Below, in pieces: positions 42,511 to 56,804 of a DNA stretch of 64,000 nucleotides (positions are counted from its first letter, which is position 1; each line of letters starts with the position of its first letter). The stretch lies in contig CAVNZM010000007.1 in the NCBI GenBank assembly GCA_963693365.1, positions 9,672,001 through 9,736,000 of the forward strand, written 5' to 3'. The position numbers and the translations under genes were made by a program. This DNA is from Amoebidium appalachense (Eukaryota > Ichthyosporea). The notes below the pieces were generated by a model that was not told the origin of the DNA, did no database searches, and saw only the letters and a list, made by a program, of their open reading frames with translations.

Positions 42511-42879
42511 TCCCCTTCCCTCCCCTGCCTCTCTCTCTCCATTGTTGTTTCTCATCCGCAGGTTATTGAGAAGAGAAGAACGAAAAAGGGCAGAGAAAAA
42601 GGGGGGGAGGGGGTTGGGGGAGAGGGGAGGGGGGAGGGGGGGAGGGGGTGGAGAGAGGGAGAAAGAGCGGGTGGTGGGGAGGGAGGGAGGGATGGAGAGA
42701 GCGAGAGTGAGTGAGAGAGAGAGAAGAGGGAGAGAGGGGCGGGCAATGAGGGAGTTGGGGGGGGACAGAGGGAAAGAGAGGGAGGGGAGAGGGGGGGTAA
42801 GGGAGCGGAAGAGAGTGGGAGCGATGGAAGGAGAGGAAGAGGGACAGGGAGCGACAGAGAGAGGGATAGAGAGTGAGAG

Positions 42880-42934
<55 letters not shown>

Positions 42935-43536
42935 GAGAGAGTGAGAGAGTGAGAGAGTGAGGGGGGGGGGGGAGGGGGGGCTGGGCGGGAGGAAAGGAGA
43001 AGTAAATGAGCGGCTGCCACATGACCGTCTTTTTTTCCCTTTACTGTTAGCCCTCACACATTTCGCCGACAAGGACACCAATATACGTTTTTCATATGGT
43101 TAATAGGTATCACACACACAAATTTTTTTTTTCTTTTTCTTTTGGTGGTTGGGGGGGGGGGGGGGGGGGGGGGGAGGGGGGGGGGGGGGGGGGGGGCTAT
43201 TGACATGTCTGGATTGCAGATTCGACCAACGGAGAGCCAGGAACACTGAATCCAACTAGCAGGCGGCTGTATGTAAAAATATGCAGTGCAAGAAACCTTA
43301 TGGCTAAGGTATGCCATGTTCTAAGTGGGTGTGATGGAGTGAGGAGGGAGAAGGGTAGGGGGAAAAAGTTGGGTGGGTGGGTGGGGGGGGGGGGGGGGTT
43401 TTGAGGAGGGTGGGGGTGGAAAGGGGGAAGAATGGAGGGGGAAGAGAATTGGGCGATGAGCATGCCGGACAAGGAATGAGTGGGAGACATAGAACGGGTG
43501 TGTGGTGATGCCGTATGGTTTTACGTGTACTGCTGG

Positions 43537-43570
<34 letters not shown>

Positions 43571-44311
43571 TTTGTTTTCCCTCTCTTCTTTTGGCTTTTT
43601 TTTGTCGGGGAGGGGGGAGGGGGGGGGAAGGGTCGGTTCTCCTGGCCTGTGTTGTGTGGCGGGGTTGTGTGGACACGATGGGCAGGCGTTGATACGGACG
43701 ATGGGAGGACCGGGGGGGGGGGGGGGGGGGAGGGGGCGAGGGAGATGGGGAAGAGAATGACTATGCTTTTTATATCTGTACCTCCCCATTGTTGAAGGGG
43801 GAGGGGAGGGGGGGGGGGGGGGGGGGGGGGAAGGCAAAACGACACTATACGACGGTCAAAAACTACATCAGTAAGACATGTGGCTCGGATGAGGGTGGTT
43901 TGATGGGAGGTGAGGGGGGGGGGGGGGGGGGGGGGGGTTGGTGGTAATTGTGATGGTTAAAGGCTTGTGCTAAGAAGCGATACGAGTTGTTAGAAATGCA
44001 GGATAGTATTACACTTTTTGATGGCAACACAAGGACATAACTTGGAACGGCAGAGGTGGAGGTGCAGAGGTGGGGCTTTCTTTTTTTTTTTTTTTTTTTT
44101 TTTTTGGTTTTTGTGTGTGTGTGTGTGTGTTTGGGGGAGGGGGGGGGGAGTGAGCGCATGTGTGGGAGTGTGTGTGTGTGTGCGTTTCACGGAGAGAGGA
44201 GGAGGGGATGGGGGGAGGGAGGGGGCGGAGAAAGAGTGTGTGTGTGTGGTGTGAATGTGTGCATGTGTGTGGGTAAGCCACGAAAACAATCCCACAAACA
44301 CCCGATAAGAA

Positions 44312-44365
<54 letters not shown>

Positions 44366-44613
44366 TTCCCACCTTCTTTTTGTTGAACACAGGCAGCACA
44401 CGGCACTACGGATGCATACTGCGTGATTGAGGTGGGCAAAAAGAGCAAGCGCACTTCAGTGGTGGAAAAGACAATTAACCCAGAGTGGAACGAGGCTTTT
44501 GTCATCGATGCTGAAAAGTATGCACCCGAATATTCGACATGTAGGCTTTTTTTTGTGTGTGTGTGTGTGTGTGCGCGCGCGCGCGCGCGTGTGTGTGTGT
44601 TGTGTGTCGTGTG

Positions 44614-44655
<42 letters not shown>

Positions 44656-44775
44656 GGAGAAGAAGATTTGATGGTGTAGTGGGTGGGGAAGGGTGCACGG
44701 AAAAATGCGGTTTACTTCCACATACACCCATGTACACACATCTGTATTCCTCTCCCTCCCACTCCCTCTATGTCT

Positions 44776-44808
<33 letters not shown>

Positions 44809-44921
44809 TCCCCCCCTCCTTTTTCCTGCTATCTCCTTCCTCTGCGATGCTCACACAGGCGCAACCCTACACATGCATGCACATGTGCGCGTGCGGGCAC
44901 GCGGGCACACGCGCACGCACG

Positions 44922-44978
<57 letters not shown>

Positions 44979-46225
44979 CACATACACACGCAACACCCAC
45001 ACACCCGCATACACACACATACTCTCGCTCTTCGTCTTTCCCGCCCCTCCCTCCCCCTCCATCCCTCCCCCCATCCCCCACTCTTCACCTTCCCACTTCA
45101 CCCCTCACGTGGCTGGCCACCCAGGCACACAAACTCAAGCATACACACACACTCTCTCTCTTCCCCTCACCCCGTACCCCTTTCCTTTCTGTGCACCTTT
45201 GATACAATACCAAGGGGTGTTCCCGTGTCACGAACCAGCCAGCACTCCCTGAGCAATCACCCCATCCTACCCCATTACAGGGTTCACACCTAGTTGCCTT
45301 TTCAAGGAGTATTCGGTGGTCACTCTGGTGAATATTATGAGCAATCATGCTGCAATATTTATGTGCTCGCCTCTTTCAGGCCGATTTGTGCCATCCGTTC
45401 TGTATCTTTCCCGCTCATGTTTGTAACTGGTATCCATTGGTTAATTTTTTTGTTTTCAGGGACATCAAGACACGGGTCAAGATCAGTGTGTTTGATGTCA
45501 ACGGGGAGACCTTTCTGGGCCAACTGCGGCTCGATTTCAACGACATTCCCACCGTGAAGGAGGGGGACCAGAGGTAAAATATTCCTGTAGAAATATTCGG
45601 ACCCCCCCCCCCCCCCCAAAAAAAAAAAAAAAAAAAAAAAAAAAAACACCCCAAAACACCCCTCTCTCCCCTTCTTCTGCCCTAATTCTCTTCTTCCCCG
45701 TCCCCCTTAAACTACATCTCCTCTCCCGTTTCTTTCTCCAAGGTGTGTGTGGCACTCCGTGCACAGTGATGTCAGGGCTGGCTACTGTGGGACTGTGAGC
45801 AGCCTGCATGGGTTTGCTACGTGTGGGTGTGTGGCATCTTGGGGTAATTGAATGGGGTTAGGAAGATTCGTAGGGTGAATGTATCTAGAGATATAATGGA
45901 AGACGCAGTAAGAGATGTAGTACGAGATTGATTGGAAGATGATTTGCGAGATATGGTGGAAGATTGGCAGGGACATATACTCGAATTATGTTGTGATATA
46001 CCACAGATATATTGTGATATACTGGAAGAATGATTGTGATACACCAGAAAATACATTGTGACATACTGGAGATGTATTGTGATATACTGGAAGAATGATT
46101 GTGATAGACCGGAAGATACATTGTGATATACCGGAGAGATATTGGAAGATCAGGTGAAGAACACCCCAGAGGAGGCCTTGGTGAACCTTGTGACATTGTT
46201 TCGATGCAAAAGAGGGGAGAACGGG

Positions 46226-46277
<52 letters not shown>

Positions 46278-46647
46278 GCTAGGTTGGGTGGTGAGGAGGT
46301 GTGGTGCTTTTTTTTTTTTTTGGACAACATATCTCCAGTGTACATTTATTTGTGTGTGTGGATGGTTATTCCCTTCCGTTTTCATCGTCCAATTTTGTTT
46401 GTCTTCTCTTTTCGTCATGTGAAAGTGTTGCGTACTTATTGACACACTCATCTCAGCACGGCCAGTAAACTTGAGACGGAGAAGTGGCGGGATCTTGAGA
46501 AGAGGTCCATGCGGTCCAATGTGCGAGGCATGCTGCTGACCGATGTGTACTTCCTGGACCCCCCGGCTGCAAAGATAGAGAGGTCAGGCTCTAAGCGCAC
46601 CACCATAACGAAAGCACCAAGGTAAGCCCGTCCCTCCCTCATCCCCC

Positions 46648-46696
<49 letters not shown>

Positions 46697-48345
46697 AAAA
46701 AAAAAAGGAAAAGGAAAAGAAATGGGGGAAAAAACACCTCCTGGGCAAGCCAAGAATGGAACAGAGAACCAAAAAGAAAAGACAACCTGCCTCCCCCCCC
46801 CCCCCCCCCCCCCCCATCTCCCTCCCTCTCCTCCCTTGGCTCCTCCCCCTCCCCTCGCCCAGAGCACGAACGCAAACAGTGTCACGCACAAACACAGACA
46901 TCTGTCGTTATCCATGTTTAAATCGGACCGTTTATGGGAAGCCTCTTAATAACACGTCTTGATAAATGCATGTTTTTTTTTGTCTGTTTTTTTTTTTTTA
47001 ACCTTTGCAGGCCACCATTCATATTTGACAACTACCTGCAACGTCCACCCCCTTTACCCAGACAATTATTTTAGTCCTAGAATGCCCCTAACACTAAATT
47101 TACATAATCGTTCATTTGCTGCAGTAAGAAGGAGGTCGAGGATTTAACCCTGCCGCCTCTTAGCCCCAACCCAACGGGTGGTGCCCAGAAATCGTAAGTA
47201 CCCCAATGCCTTTTGTAGACGGCCCATACACCACACGAAAAAGAAAAGTACCCAGAAATCAAAGCCTAATCGTCCAAGTGGTTATGTAGGCAGACAATAT
47301 CGAGGTGGAGAAGTGGAGGACGCAAAGAAGGGGACGAGGGGGGAAGGGGGGGGGGGGGGGGAGGGAGGAGGAGGAGGGGGGTGGGGGTGGGGTTGTTGCT
47401 TGGGGTATGAGGGGGGAGTCCTGTCCCCTTGGTGTTTTTTTTTTCTTTTTTTTTTTTTTTTTTTTTGGGGGGGGGGGGTGTTTTGGTGGGTTTTGTGTAA
47501 TCTCATCGTTTGGGCACGTGCAGGCAGTATCTACAATTGCAATTAGCACAGCCATGGGCATGAATATAAACAAGTAGTGGATCAGTGTATGCATTGCAAG
47601 TAGTGTAAAGTGCAAGCAGTAAATGATAGGCAAGGCAAGCAGTATAGACAAGTGCAAGCAGTGTAGGCATAAGGGTGGGACCTGGGGCATAATAGGCAAT
47701 AGGCGTGGTCGTGACATGCTTTGCTTTACCACAGGCCCGATTTGACGGACAAAACACGACTGGCGCAGTCACTGAATCGACCGTTATCTCTCCCGTCATC
47801 TCCAAGGTAACGGGGTGGGGTTGGTGTTACGTGTGTGGCGTGTTTGCGTGCCTGTGTGCCTGTGTGACTTTGTGTGCGCTCACATTCTCATATGTGCATT
47901 TGTGCCTGCATGGCGGTGTCCATATTTGCATATGTGTAGGGGAGTGTGCGTGCCCGTATGCTCGTTGGGAAGGTGAGTGCGGGGGTAAAAGGAACCTGGA
48001 AGAGTAATGTGGTGGTGGTTCCCATACGAATGCAAGAGGTTGTTTGTGTTTGTGGTTCTTTGGTTAGTTGGTGATTAAGGGGAGGGCGGAGTCGGAGATA
48101 CGGAGCAGACCGCCCGCGGGGGGTGCGGAGGGGGGGGGGAGTTGGGTAGGGGGGAGGAGGGGCAATACTTCTAACTGCGCATACTGTGTCTTGCGCTGTA
48201 TGTACTTTTCCCCCAACACCTGTCCACACAGAGACACCATAGATTCGCCCAGTGAACCAGTGAACTGTTCTGTTCTTCCTACCCTCCCCCCCCCCCCAAA
48301 AAAAAAATAAAAAATAAAAATAAAATAAACACCCACCCACACACA

Positions 48346-48417
<72 letters not shown>

Positions 48418-49665
48418 CACACGCACACGCACACGCACACGCACACGCACACGCACACGCACACGCACACGCACACACGCACACACGCACACGCGCACAC
48501 ACACACACACTCACACAGCAAATGAATGAGAAATAAATATAAATATATCAACACACACACACACTCGCAATGGGCACTGCTCAATGCTCCTACACTGCAC
48601 ACATCCCTCTTTCCCTTTCAATCTCTGTATGGCTGTTTTGTTTGTCCTATCAGATGTGCTTGGCTGCCACACGTGTTTTTGGTCCTCCTTTCTTATGTAT
48701 TAATCCCCCCCCCCCCCCCCCAACCTACCCACCCCCTTTGCACAGGTTACGGTTTGGGCGTAGCGACAGTGTGTCGTCATTGGGGTCTAGAGGCTCAAAC
48801 GGAGATGAGGATGAAACACTCCCGGTACGATCCCCCCCCCCCCCCCCCCCTTCCCTGCCTCCCCTGAACGACACACCCTGCCTACTTTCCCTCCCCTGTC
48901 GTAGCACATAGATAAACAAACATACACATGAACTCCCTATGATGCGTATTAATGAGCAAACGAATAAGGATGCGGACTGGTGTGAGTGCGGTATTGCTAT
49001 CGTAAGGGACACTCCTACACATGCGAACGGAGAGAGTGTGCTTGGGCCGTCTAGGTGGGTGGGGAAAGGGCCAGAGGGGATGCTTTTTGTGTGTGAATTG
49101 ATGTGTGTGTGTGTGTGTTGGGGGGGAGGGGGGGAGGGGGGGGGCATACTGAAGTGGGCAGCTCACCCTGCCCCACTGTGCACAGGTCTCCACTGCACCG
49201 CCCAAACTGTGCATTTGCGCAAAAATTATCGAGGCCAGGGACCTGCCCCAGTTTCCTGCGGCCATCCAGCCCCGCACATATGCAAGTGTGTCCGTCAACG
49301 AGCATAAGGTCCGTCTGTCCCCGTGCACTCGAGAACCAACCCTCCCCCCCCCCCCCCCCCCCCCCCCCTTCCTCACCCCGCCAGTCCCCTCGGCAAATCG
49401 TTCTTTTATCTTCATTTCCTTCCCCTCGTTGTATTTTGTCCTTCGATGTCTCCTCCTCCATATTTCCAACCCTCTAGTGCGTACATCAAACCCCCCCCCC
49501 CCCCCCCCCCTCCTTCCCCCCAAACCACCACCACCGCCAGCCTACCACCACCACCTTTGTTCCCCTTAATGTCTTCTGGTAAGAAACCCAGATGATGGGG
49601 GCCCATGTGTGTGTGTGTGGGGGGGGGTGTGTTGATATGTGTGGTTGGGGAAATGAGGGATGGAG

Positions 49666-49699
<34 letters not shown>

Positions 49700-51281
49700 T
49701 GGAGGGGGAGGGGAGGGGGCAGGGTGTGGCTAAGCGGGGCAGGTAACTGACAGGGTGGGAGTGTTGCAGTCGAAGACAAAGGCTGTGGGGGAGAGGCAGG
49801 AGTATGGGGGGATGTCCCATTCGGCCCCCAAGTGGGCTGAGACCATCATACTGCCCGTCACGGTGGGTTCCCCCCCCCCCCCCCCCCTCCCCCCTCCACA
49901 AAAAAATAATAAATAAAAAAAAAAGTGCAGGCATGCATGTGCACATACACACGCGCACACATGCTCATACACACGAACACACGGTTGCACGGTCCATTGG
50001 ACGCGCACGTACACGCGCACACACGCAGACATGCATGTGTATGCACACACAAGGCCAAAAAACATCAATGCCCACAAGTGCGCCCACACACACAGTAACA
50101 CACATTCTCTTCCTTTCCCTCACATGCCAACTTTACCATCTTAACTGCAACCTTTAATCTGGCAACCAAAAATATGGGTGCATGCATCTGCATTTGTTCC
50201 TCTTCGGTTTCCTTGTTTCTTCACTTCTACCGATCACCGATGCTTCCCTTTCTTCTCGTGATGGTTCTTTTTTTCTGAACCCATGTCTCCCTCTGTGTAC
50301 TTTGCTCATGCAGCACAGTACTGGTCAGATGTGAACTTCTAAGCCCTCCCCCCTCCCCCCCTCCCCCCTCCTCCTCCTCCTCCTCCTCCACCCCCCAACA
50401 CATACACTCACACACTCACACACATTATCACACATATACCTAGACATTCACACACTCACATCCCCCCCTCCCCCCCCCAAACACACACACAAACACACAC
50501 ACACTCATAAGCACGTGCACATTCACACTTGCACAAAATTGTTTTTGTTTCTGTTCTAAGAACTCCTGGCGTGTCTTTTTCAATCCCGCCTGCCCACCCG
50601 TTTTTCTTGTCATAGATACTGATACTATTCCCTTCTAGGACGTAAACGACAATGTCGACATCAAGGTGTACACGACCATCACCTCGCACATCCTCAGCTC
50701 CATGGACAATGTGGTGGGCAAGATCAGGTTCCCCCTGGCCTATGTGCCCTACTGCGAAGACGGCTTGGATGATTGTCCGTACCCCCCCCCCCCCCCCCCC
50801 CCCCTGTGCTCACCCCCTCCCCCTCCCCCTTCCCCCCCTCCCCCTGTGGTTACCCCCTCCCCCCCCCCCCCCCCTCCCTCCCCTTCTCTATAGGTTAGGG
50901 TGTCGGGGAGCTTTGTAGAAGCCCGGCTTATGCTCCATCTCTCTGCTTGCTTTCTTTGTTTTTTTTGTCTGCTTGCAGATTTTGTAGACTCTGCGTTCTT
51001 AGATTGCTGCTCCTTGAACAACCCTGCTCGTCTTTGGCCAAGACGGGTGGACTCGCCTATTGCTGTTGAAACAAAGTATGGGTTGGGAACCACGCGCGAG
51101 AGGTTAAAGAGTCGAAACCCATGCTTTTGTGGAGGCATAGGAACCCCCCTGATGATGGGCTCTGTTCAAGTGTCTTCTGCCTGCATGCTTAAATTGTTTG
51201 ATTTTGGATTTCCCACTTTTGTGACGCTTTGTTGTTGCTCTTTGTTGTCTCCTCCATATTTCCAACCCTCTAACGCATACA

Positions 51282-51316
<35 letters not shown>

Positions 51317-52013
51317 AACTCCCTCTTCCTTTTCCTTCTTTCCCCCTGTGCTCACCCCCCCCCCCCCCCCCCCACCCCGGACCCCCTCTCCCTTTTCCTT
51401 CTTTCCCCCTTTGCCCCCCCTCCCCCCCCCCCCCCCCCCCCCCCGGGACCCCCTCTCCCTTTTCCTTCTTTCCCCCTGTGCACCCCCCCCCCCCCCCCCC
51501 CCCCGAACTCCCTTCCTTTTCCTTCTTTCCCCCTGTGCTCACCCCCCCCCTCCCCCCCCCCCCCCACCCCGGACCCCCTCTCCCTTTTCCTTCTTTCCCC
51601 CTTTGCCCCCCCTCCCCCCCCCCCCCCCCCCCCCCCCCCGGGACCCCCTCTCCCTTTTCCTTCTTTCCCCCTGTGCTCCCCCCCCCCCCCCCCCCCCCCC
51701 CCGACCCCCTCTCCCTTTTCCTTCTTTCCCCCTGTGCTCCCCCCCCCCCCCCCCCGACCCCCTCTCCCTTTTCCTTCTCTCCCCCTGTGCTCATCCCCCT
51801 CTCCCCATTGGCTACCCCCAACCTCCACGCACGGAGACTCATGCACTCAATTGCACCCCACTCCACCCCAGGAACATTCAGTATTATTAAAGTGAAAAAT
51901 TCCCCTCTGTTCTCAATAGGCGAGATAACCACTGTGTCTGATCCTCTCATGCCCACACATCAATATGACGCCATCGCATGGTTCACTTTGATTCTCTGAC
52001 TTCCACTTTTCAC

Positions 52014-52069
<56 letters not shown>

Positions 52070-53826
52070 GTCCCCATATACACGAGATTTCACAACTAGT
52101 CCTCATGATGAATGACAAAGGTGTGGTGGGTTGCAGCTGTGCTAGACGACAACAAGACAAATTCTTTCAATCTGGATAGTGGCGATGCTGGTGGAAAGGT
52201 GGGTGCTATGTCCACATATCAGTCTGTTACATGATCCTTTTTTCCCGTTCTTCTTTTGTTTTCGACGAAAATGCTTTGTCTTGTTGGTACTTTAATTAAG
52301 GGCGCTGGATCTGTGGGCTCTGGAATTATTTGAGCGCCATCGCTATAAGTAACAGAAGTCCCTGATCTATGGCCAATCGCAATCTAGAATTTGACTGGAT
52401 CAATTTTCGTGGCTCACGGATTACGTAATCATCAACCTTTGGCCCAATCGGGCAAAACACGAAATCACCCTGAGTAACCGTTTTTGAGCCACTGGCATGA
52501 TCCTCCACGCGCAGATTTCGGTACTTTTCACTATAAACCCCCCTTGAAAATTGGCAGAAACTTTTTTTGCACTAATTCAAACCTTTACTCAGAGCCGTTT
52601 TGTTCGCCTATGATTCTAAGTGTATTAGGGAAGCATAGGTAATACTCGGAGGCGAACAAAACGGCTTTCAGTAAACCTTTATCCTAACGGGAAAACCACT
52701 TCTGCCAGTTTTCAGGAGGGGTTTACTAGTGAAAAGTGCCCAAGTCTGCGCGTGGGGGACCAAGCAAAAGCGGACACACGGGAGTTGTTTCGTAGTTTGA
52801 GCGATTGGAGCAAGTTCACATGTTACATAATCTGGTGAGCCACTCGATCATTAACGTAGCGGTTGATTGCTGATCAGATCATTCATTAGCCATATAGCAA
52901 CCACGCTCAGATAGTACGCAAGCCCCACAGATCCGGCGCCCTTAATCTTCCCTTTTTTTCCCTTCTGCACCCACCCCCTTAGGCCTCCCCTGAAGATGGA
53001 CTCTGAGAGTCTGTTTGTTTTGCATACTGCGCGCGTTGCTGATGTTGCATGCTTGAATGTTTGCTTTTGCCTAGCCTGTGTCCTGCACCGTGTTTCTCAT
53101 CCTGTACTTGTGCTTCGTACAGTGTTCCGCATTCGAATCCCCTTACCCCCCCCCCCCCCCCCCCACCACCACCACCACCCACCAACCCACCCGCCCACCC
53201 ACCCGCCCACCAGCCACCACCACTACAAGCACAGACACACACTCGTCAGCATTCTCCGGCTCAAGATTCTCAAGTGCTCTACATCACATGCTGCTAAATG
53301 TGGAGTACTAATATTACTTGCTTTTATTATCTTGCTGTTGGTTTCTTTGCTGTGTGTATGTCACAACTAAATTTATGTACCACACCGCCACATACCCCGT
53401 GTAACCTGACCATGCTCTGTCTTGTAGTCTACAGATGTGATACCACAGCCTCTTAGCCAAGGGGAGCTACGGATGGCCGGCAACCGGCCAGCCAAGTTTT
53501 GGCTCAAACTGGACAAGCCGAAGAAGAGACTGCCACTGCCCTTGAAGACGGGTGGAGGCAGGGGTCAGGTGGGTCATTACGGCTATGCAGCTGATGTGTT
53601 ACTCCTTGTTTTTCCTTTACTTTGTTGTGGAGGTGTGTGTTTTGTGCTGAACTATGGTGTGAATGTGTGTCTGTGCGCGTGGAGGGAGGGAGGGGGGGGG
53701 GGGGGGGGGGGGGAGAAGGGGATGAATTGGTATGTTGGAAGAGACTGTGGAGATGTCCAGAGGAGAAGCAACATTCAAGGGATAGAAACGAACAGCTAGC
53801 GCGGTTGTGTTGGTTGTTGTTGTTGG

Positions 53827-53870
<44 letters not shown>

Positions 53871-55079
53871 GTTGATGTTCCACATTGAAGTTGCCGGCAG
53901 CAGTCATTTTGAGCTTTTGTGTGTGTTTTAGTGTGCGTGTGTGCTGTGTGTGCGTTCATTCTTTGGTGTATTTGTGCCTGCGTGCCTTTATATCGCTTTC
54001 TTCCATGTGCCGACCCATGTTCCTGGGACCCCATTCATTAGCCCCACGTCGATTTCCTTACAGCTACGGTTAGCCAACACTTGTTATCTCTTTGTCTGAC
54101 ATCTCCCTGTGTGCAGTTATGCTTGGTGCTGGCCCTCATACCGGCACCAGATGAACTGGATCTGACAGGCGAGGATGAAGACGCTGGGGATCCGGATGGG
54201 GTATGTGTGATTGTTAGGGCCTGATGGTTTGTGTGATTGTTAAGGCCTGATGGGGTACGTGTAATCTTAAGTCCTGATGGAGTGTGTGTGATTGTTAAGA
54301 CGCTGTGGATCCTAATGCAGTGTGTGTTTGTTGAAACAGTGATGGGGTATGTGTGATTGTTAAGACCCAGATGGGGTTATGTGATTGTTGGGGAAGGGGG
54401 AAAGATGAAAATATGTTGACATGCTAAGCACAGGCAGAATGCCTGGCGAATACACATCCAGGGGTGAACCCATCACTGCACGCAAAGAAACCAGACTCAC
54501 AGCATTTACTATCAATGTCGCGGACAGAGACAAAGTATTGCATACCCGCACACGTGCATGTTCGATGTGCACGCTCGTGTGCATGCGCGTGCACGTGCAC
54601 ACACACATACACATACACACTTGCGCACGCGGGCACACACATGCCATACACTTGCCCGCAAACGACACACCAGTGGGCACGCGCACCCACAGAGAGAGAT
54701 GGGGAGGGAGGGAGGGAGAACAAGCGAGAGAGGGAGAGAGCGAGTGTATCAATATACGTTTCCATACATATGCATGTATCAAGGGATAGGGGGGAGGGGG
54801 GAGGGGGGGAAATAGATTTTGCATATAGTTCTACTGTATTGATTCGGACCATTCCCATACAGGCCAGTCCAATGGCACTGCCCCAACCGTACCAATGGAA
54901 CCTGATCGAGGAAGAGATGCCATGCAGTGCCACAAAACTGCACAGCACAATCTTTGCAAATGGTAACAACCCCTTCCTTCCCCTCCCCCTCCCCCTCGCC
55001 TTACCCCTCTCCCCCCCCCCCCCCCCCCCCCTCTCCCCTCCCCCCCTCCCCCCCCTCCCCCCTCCCCCCTCCCCCCCCC

Positions 55080-55112
<33 letters not shown>

Positions 55113-55485
55113 GGCCGCCTTTCCCCCCCCCTCCCTCCCTCCCTCCCTCCGTCCGATTTCTCCTGAAAGGAAGGGAGTAGTACGTAGCTTGACATGCATT
55201 CTCTCTCTCTCTCGCTCCCTGTCTCCATATTCTTTTTCTTGCGATTCCCTTGGGTGATGCCGTGGCGCCTCATGTGTCGATGCCTTGTCTAGATTGTGTA
55301 GAAGAATGCAAGAGAGAAGTAGACTAATCGGTATGGGTTGCTAACTGTGTTGTTGTTGTCTGTCGGCAGAATCATCATTCCTGATGAAATTCTTCCACTC
55401 ACGAAACTACAAAGACATTGAAATTGGAACCTGGGCCCCACCACTGGTAAGCTTGATTGTACACCCTACTTAACCCCCCCCCCCC

Positions 55486-55516
<31 letters not shown>

Positions 55517-55658
55517 CCCCCCCCCCCCCCCCCCCCCCGCTTGCCCTTCTCCCCCTTCCACCCCCTGGTTATTCTTTGTGTGGGGCTTTGCAAAATCTCC
55601 TTCGTGTTGCTCGTTGTTAATGTGTCCTTCGTACCTCTTTAATGCACTTGAATTTCAA

Positions 55659-55691
<33 letters not shown>

Positions 55692-56207
55692 TCCTCCTCC
55701 TCTCCCCGTCCCCAACCCCCTTTTTTGGTTCCTTGCAGACCCAGGTGCATCCCCCAAATCTTAAACACTCTGTGCATTATGTGGAACCAAACACATACAT
55801 GGATGTGCACAGTGTGTGCAGAAACTGATGGCAGAATACACTGGCTTGCGATTGAATGCTGGTGCATGCCGATCATACGATGCAACAACAGAGTTGAGCG
55901 GCTTGAGACCTAGAGCCAAAGGGGTGGTGGGGAAAGGGAAAGTGTGTATATGACAAATATGCTAGGCTTTAGATGGAATTTAAGATTAGCAGCAGGGCGA
56001 TAGTGCATGCACACACATGTCCTCACTCACACACCAGCCACACACCCATGTACCCCCCCCTCCCCCCCCTCCCCTCCCAAACACACACCCACGCGCACAA
56101 ATTCATTCTAGCATACCTTGAACGCTTATGCACATGAGCACGCTGCACATACATACAAGCACACATACTAGCTTACACACAGGCACAGGAGCTTACCCTG
56201 TTAAGGC

Positions 56208-56257
<50 letters not shown>

Positions 56258-56322
56258 GGCACGCACGCACACACACACACACACAGATCACATATGCCCG
56301 CCTGCGCGCGTGCGCACACACG

Positions 56323-56379
<57 letters not shown>

Positions 56380-56382
56380 ACA

Positions 56383-56418
<36 letters not shown>

Positions 56419-56761
56419 ACACACACACACACACACACCTACCTACACCTCATTCACTCTCACCACTAACACACCACACATATAGGCGGGGGGTTCTCTT
56501 GCAGCCGGGCCCAGCACTGGCACTGTGCCAGCAACCAATGGGGTCCCAGCAGCACCCACACCACCCACTGGGGTGCTCCCAACCAGCCAATCATCTGGGG
56601 CGGTGGCCGGGGTCCCCAAGGGCCACGTGAGGATTGTCAAATACGTCATGCCTCCAAGCTCAATTGTCAAGGCTGCATCGGTACGTGCTTGGCCCCTCCT
56701 CCCCCCCACCCATCACACACACACACATACACACACACACACACATACACACACACACGCG

Positions 56762-56804
<43 letters not shown>

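Noticed and set aside
42247-43081. Ser/Leu/Pro-rich minus frames up to 257 codons
   Set aside because: Translation of (GA)n and CA repeats on the complementary strand; no domain, no splice logic.
50749-51138. 129-codon minus-strand frame beginning MPPQKHGF
   Set aside because: It lies on the dispersed repeat, and a truncated copy recurs at 57725-58027. The shared part matches the repeat and the rest diverges, so it is better explained as repeat sequence than as a gene.
53120-53150. tRNA B-box-like ATTCGAATCC
   Set aside because: No cloverleaf, A box or acceptor stem can be formed around it; it immediately precedes a C tract.
56128-56469. Histidine-threonine repeat protein on plus strand
   Set aside because: Pure translation of (CA)n arrays in an intron of the C2-VASt gene.
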